Below are positions 4,667 through 7,398 of a stretch of 7,398 nt of DNA, in pieces. The stretch lies in the NCBI GenBank assembly GCA_022563075.1, contig JADFOC010000124.1, positions 1-7,398 of the forward strand. Reading direction: 5' to 3'. Under the pieces are notes generated by a model. It saw nothing but the letters and a program-made list of their open reading frames with translations, searched no databases and was not told where the DNA came from. Origin of the DNA: Pseudomonadota bacterium (GTDB taxonomy: Bacteria > Pseudomonadota > Gammaproteobacteria > Pseudomonadales > Pseudohongiellaceae). A program made the position numbers and the translations under genes. Numbering within the stretch: position 1 is the stretch's first letter; the number at the start of each line of letters is the position of its first letter.

Positions 4667-7398
4667 ATGATATCTCGTTCGCTACGAAGAAAGTTTGGCT
4701 TGTTGGTGTCGACAACAATCTGTGGTTTGATTCTGGTGCCTGCTACCGCGCAAGACGACGATGGGCGGCAAATCGAACAAATTATTGTGACCGCGGAAAG
4801 ACAGGAGGCATCGGTACAGGATACTTCCATTTCCATTACCGCATTTACGTCAGCCATGCTAGACCAATTTGGCATACGCAATCAGACAGATCTGCAAAAT
4901 CTGATACCTGCTACCACCATTCAACCCTACGACTCAGCAATTCGCGGTGTGGGTCGTAATTTTCGCAACCTGGGCGGTGATCCCGGCATTGCCACCTACA
5001 TGAATGGAATTTATTCCGAGGATTTGTACACCGCCACCATTGGTTCGTTCTGGGACATAGACCGCATAGAAATATTGCGGGGTCCACAGGGCACACTCTA
5101 CGGTCGTAACGCCGTGGGTGGAGCGATGAACTTCCTGTATAAAAAACCCAACAGCGAATGGGAATCTACCTTAAAAACTGTAATTGGTGACTTCGACACC
5201 CGTGATTTCTATGGCGTGATTTCTGGTCCTGTGATCGAAGATATATTGAATTTCCGTCTCACCGGTTCAGCGCGTAAACATGATGGTTGGATCGAGGAAC
5301 GCAGTGGCCTGGGACCCGATCTGGACAGCGGTGACGAGAAAAATATATCCGTACAATTCGAATGGTTTATTTCGGATACTATGTCGGTCCATGGACGCAG
5401 CAACAAGGCCAAGGTCGATCGTGTTATGGGAGGCGCAGATGGTGGCGGCCTTATCGTGATTGCCGGAGAAAACTCTGAGCCCGGTGGCAATGGTTTTCGT
5501 AATTACACCCGAGCCAATCACGGTTTGCGCGTGGTGGATCGAGCCACCACAGACCCCTTTGCTTCCAGCTTCGTCGATCCGGCTCAACCTGTCCTGACCT
5601 ATACCAACCCCTCCACCGGGGCGCCTATCTTGGCTCAATATGTGAGGCAGGGTATAGATTCGGGAGAATCGAGGCCAAACCACGGCAGAGGTTTAACCCT
5701 GGACCCAACCGAGTGCCTGTTCCTGGATCGCGACGACATCGATGGCGATGATCTGTGTGCGTTTACCAATGGGTTGAATAACGAAGATTTTCGACAGCAA
5801 GGTAACTCCTTAGAATTTAACTGGGAGATATCCGATAGATTGCGCTTCAAGTACCTGTTTGGTTACTCCGAACTGGTGTACCAGCGTGTGACAGATGATG
5901 ATTCCACTGGCAATCTAGTTGACGACAATCAGTTTTATGTCAATCACGAAGCAAGATATGTTTCCCACGAACTGCAGCTGTTCTGGGATGCGAGCGACAC
6001 CCTGTCGTTTACCTCCGGTGTGTTCTCCTATGATTCGACTATTAACCAACGTTATGATTTTTATTCATCCACTGGCAATTCCCAGTTTAACAATGCCGCG
6101 CATACCTTCGACTCCATCTTGTCAGTGGTGGCACCTGGTCTGATACCCGGCGATCCACCGCTGACCTTCCTGGCGGGCGACCCTGCTCCAATCGATTTGA
6201 GTTCAGCCAGGGCTAACGCCGCCGCCGCGAACGCCGCTGTGGGCGACTTCACCGCCGCAGTCGGGTCCTATCTGCCTGACGCACTGGGTTCGGTGCCGAA
6301 TGGTCCTCTCACCGGGGGTACCAATCTACTCTCCACCAATAGAACGGTGCGCAAAGCGTTTGCTGCCTATACCCAAGGCGTTTGGGATATTAACGACACC
6401 TTCACCTTAACTTTTGGCGCCAGGTATGCAGAAGATGATGTCAAAGGAGAAGAGGTCTTTGCGGCTGCTTCGGAGACTATGGGTGTGCTGGATGCATTTG
6501 GCATCGGCCTGGGTCTGGCGAATGTCATCCGCGGTGCCATTGATCCTGCCACCTTGCAGCCCACCGGCACAGTGCCTCCCTGGGAACAGGGTACACCTAT
6601 TACCTTTGGCGGGTTTCGTGATTTAGAACGGGTAGACCATAAAGTTACCCTGCGACTCAATCTCGACTACAACGTCAATGAAGACTCCCTCATTTATGCC
6701 AATGTCACCTCGGGTTATCGCTCCGGTGGTTTTAACCTCGCGTTCTTCAGCCAGACACCAGAGTATGATCCTGAAGAGCTGATTGCCTATGAATTGGGTT
6801 ACAAGGCGCAGTTTCTGGATAATACACTGCAATTTAATGCATCAACCTACTTTTATGACTACGACACGATTCATACCTTCACCGAGGAAGCTTGTCCTCC
6901 GGGCGGGACCCTGCAGAGTGCACGGAGTTTGTGCGCGGTGGTAGATTCTACTGCCTCGGTGCAGGCAGCACCGGGCGCCGAAATGAGAGGCTTGGAATTT
7001 GAAGTCATCTGGCTGGCTACCAATCGGTTGACTCTGGGTGGTAATTACAGCTACACGGATTCTGAATATACCAAGTCCTTCGTCATAGTCGATGGGGCCG
7101 ATCCTACCATTCCTGGCGATATTTATACCGCCGAGACCAACCCCGATCGTCGCAAGGATGTTAAGGGCAATCGCTTGCTACAAGTGCCTAAGGTTAAGGT
7201 CAACACCTATGGTACCTACAACATTCCCTTGAGCCAGGGCGGAGATATAGATCTGCTGGCTAGTTATAGCTATATAGGAGATGTTTACTTCTCAGCTTTC
7301 GAAGCGAGACTGGATCGCGCACCCGCGTACGCCCGCCTCGATCTACGGGCAACCTGGACCAATACCGATCGCACTTTGATTTTGACTGGTTTTTCTAA
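4667..7398 (+). CDS. TonB-dependent outer-membrane receptor (3' truncated by window edge)
   Basis: The frame is open from ATG 4667 to the right edge: 910 complete codons, with the final barrel strands missing. A G-rich ribosome site (GGGGGA, 4655-4660) lies six bases before the ATG. Residues 1-28 are a Sec signal (MISRSLRRKFG, hydrophobic core, cut after VPATA). A TonB box follows (QIIVTAERQ, 38-46), then the plug domain with IRGVGRN (92-98) and IEILRGPQGTLYGRNAVGG (134-152). The barrel shows TLTFGARYAEDD (580-591), LIYANVTSGYRSGGFN (675-690), the AYELGYKAQFLDN strand, and EMRGLEFEVIW near the end. The protein takes up a ligand across the outer membrane using TonB-ExbBD energy. The ligand is not readable; receptors of this type import siderophores, plant or algal carbohydrates, or hydrophobic compounds. 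Residues 514-532 are an Ala/Asn-rich low-complexity insert, probably in an external loop. It has its own strong promoter and palindromic leader, so it is likely regulated separately from the upstream genes. Confidence 0.93.
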   Translation, partial: MISRSLRRKFGLLVSTTICGLILVPATAQDDDGRQIEQIIVTAERQEASVQDTSISITAFTSAMLDQFGIRNQTDLQNLIPATTIQPYDSAIRGVGRNFRNLGGDPGIATYMNGIYSEDLYTATIGSFWDIDRIEILRGPQGTLYGRNAVGGAMNFLYKKPNSEWESTLKTVIGDFDTRDFYGVISGPVIEDILNFRLTGSARKHDGWIEERSGLGPDLDSGDEKNISVQFEWFISDTMSVHGRSNKAKVDRVMGGADGGGLIVIAGENSEPGGNGFRNYTRANHGLRVVDRATTDPFASSFVDPAQPVLTYTNPSTGAPILAQYVRQGIDSGESRPNHGRGLTLDPTECLFLDRDDIDGDDLCAFTNGLNNEDFRQQGNSLEFNWEISDRLRFKYLFGYSELVYQRVTDDDSTGNLVDDNQFYVNHEARYVSHELQLFWDASDTLSFTSGVFSYDSTINQRYDFYSSTGNSQFNNAAHTFDSILSVVAPGLIPGDPPLTFLAGDPAPIDLSSARANAAAANAAVGDFTAAVGSYLPDALGSVPNGPLTGGTNLLSTNRTVRKAFAAYTQGVWDINDTFTLTFGARYAEDDVKGEEVFAAASETMGVLDAFGIGLGLANVIRGAIDPATLQPTGTVPPWEQGTPITFGGFRDLERVDHKVTLRLNLDYNVNEDSLIYANVTSGYRSGGFNLAFFSQTPEYDPEELIAYELGYKAQFLDNTLQFNASTYFYDYDTIHTFTEEACPPGGTLQSARSLCAVVDSTASVQAAPGAEMRGLEFEVIWLATNRLTLGGNYSYTDSEYTKSFVIVDGADPTIPGDIYTAETNPDRRKDVKGNRLLQVPKVKVNTYGTYNIPLSQGGDIDLLASYSYIGDVYFSAFEARLDRAPAYARLDLRATWTNTDRTLILTGFS

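Noticed and set aside
5267..5683. A 138-codon open frame on the minus strand within the receptor gene
   Set aside because: It is fully antisense to conserved plug and barrel coding sequence, has no recognisable motif and shows the Ser/Thr/Arg/Pro-rich look of a shadow frame.
1..7398. CRISPR arrays, tRNA or rRNA genes, transposases and toxin-antitoxin pairs
   Set aside because: Both strands were read for these and nothing with regular spaced repeats, RNA gene structure or recognisable mobile-element proteins was found.

Overview
The window looks like a piece of a Gram-negative, probably aquatic proteobacterial chromosome. The evidence is a TonB-dependent outer-membrane receptor, Tat- and Sec-type export signals, and gene families (a DgoD-like enolase-superfamily enzyme, a crotonase, a secreted protein with PDLQGIWD and AYNNNIQI motifs) that are common in marine gammaproteobacteria. 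The exact lineage cannot be fixed from this sequence alone.

Layout, left to right. (1) 1-338: the C-terminal end of a probable metallophosphoesterase, cut by the window edge. (2) 373-1602 and 1617-2402: a compact two-gene unit with a 14-nt gap, made of an exported galactonate-dehydratase-like enzyme and an enoyl-CoA hydratase/isomerase that starts with TTG behind a clear AAGGA site. (3) 2404-2865: a headless, decayed formylglycine-generating-enzyme/sulfatase-modifying-factor type domain in the same direction, with a TGA exactly where the conserved GNVWEW motif needs TGG. (4) 2891-3868: an intact secreted protein of a conserved family of unknown function. (5) 3869-4343: a small gene graveyard on the minus strand, holding the last ~24 codons of an alpha/beta hydrolase and a ~90-codon piece of a second TonB-dependent receptor that contains a 13-base C/G homopolymer. 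(6) 4344-4666: an AT-rich control region with a near-consensus sigma70 promoter (TTGACA, 17 bp, TATAAC), a perfect 15-bp palindrome just after the predicted start of transcription, and a second inverted repeat in the leader. (7) 4667-7398: a TonB-dependent receptor open to the right edge, 910 codons visible and only the end of the barrel missing.

Taken together this is a nutrient-acquisition and catabolism neighbourhood: an outer-membrane importer, secreted or periplasmic enzymes and a CoA-dependent cytoplasmic enzyme. Three intact genes and the receptor sit among at least three eroded ones, which suggests a rearranging accessory region. I see no complete novel defence, mobile or CRISPR system. 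The points most worth following are the exported DgoD-like enzyme, the unknown secreted family, the relics, and the receptor's control region.
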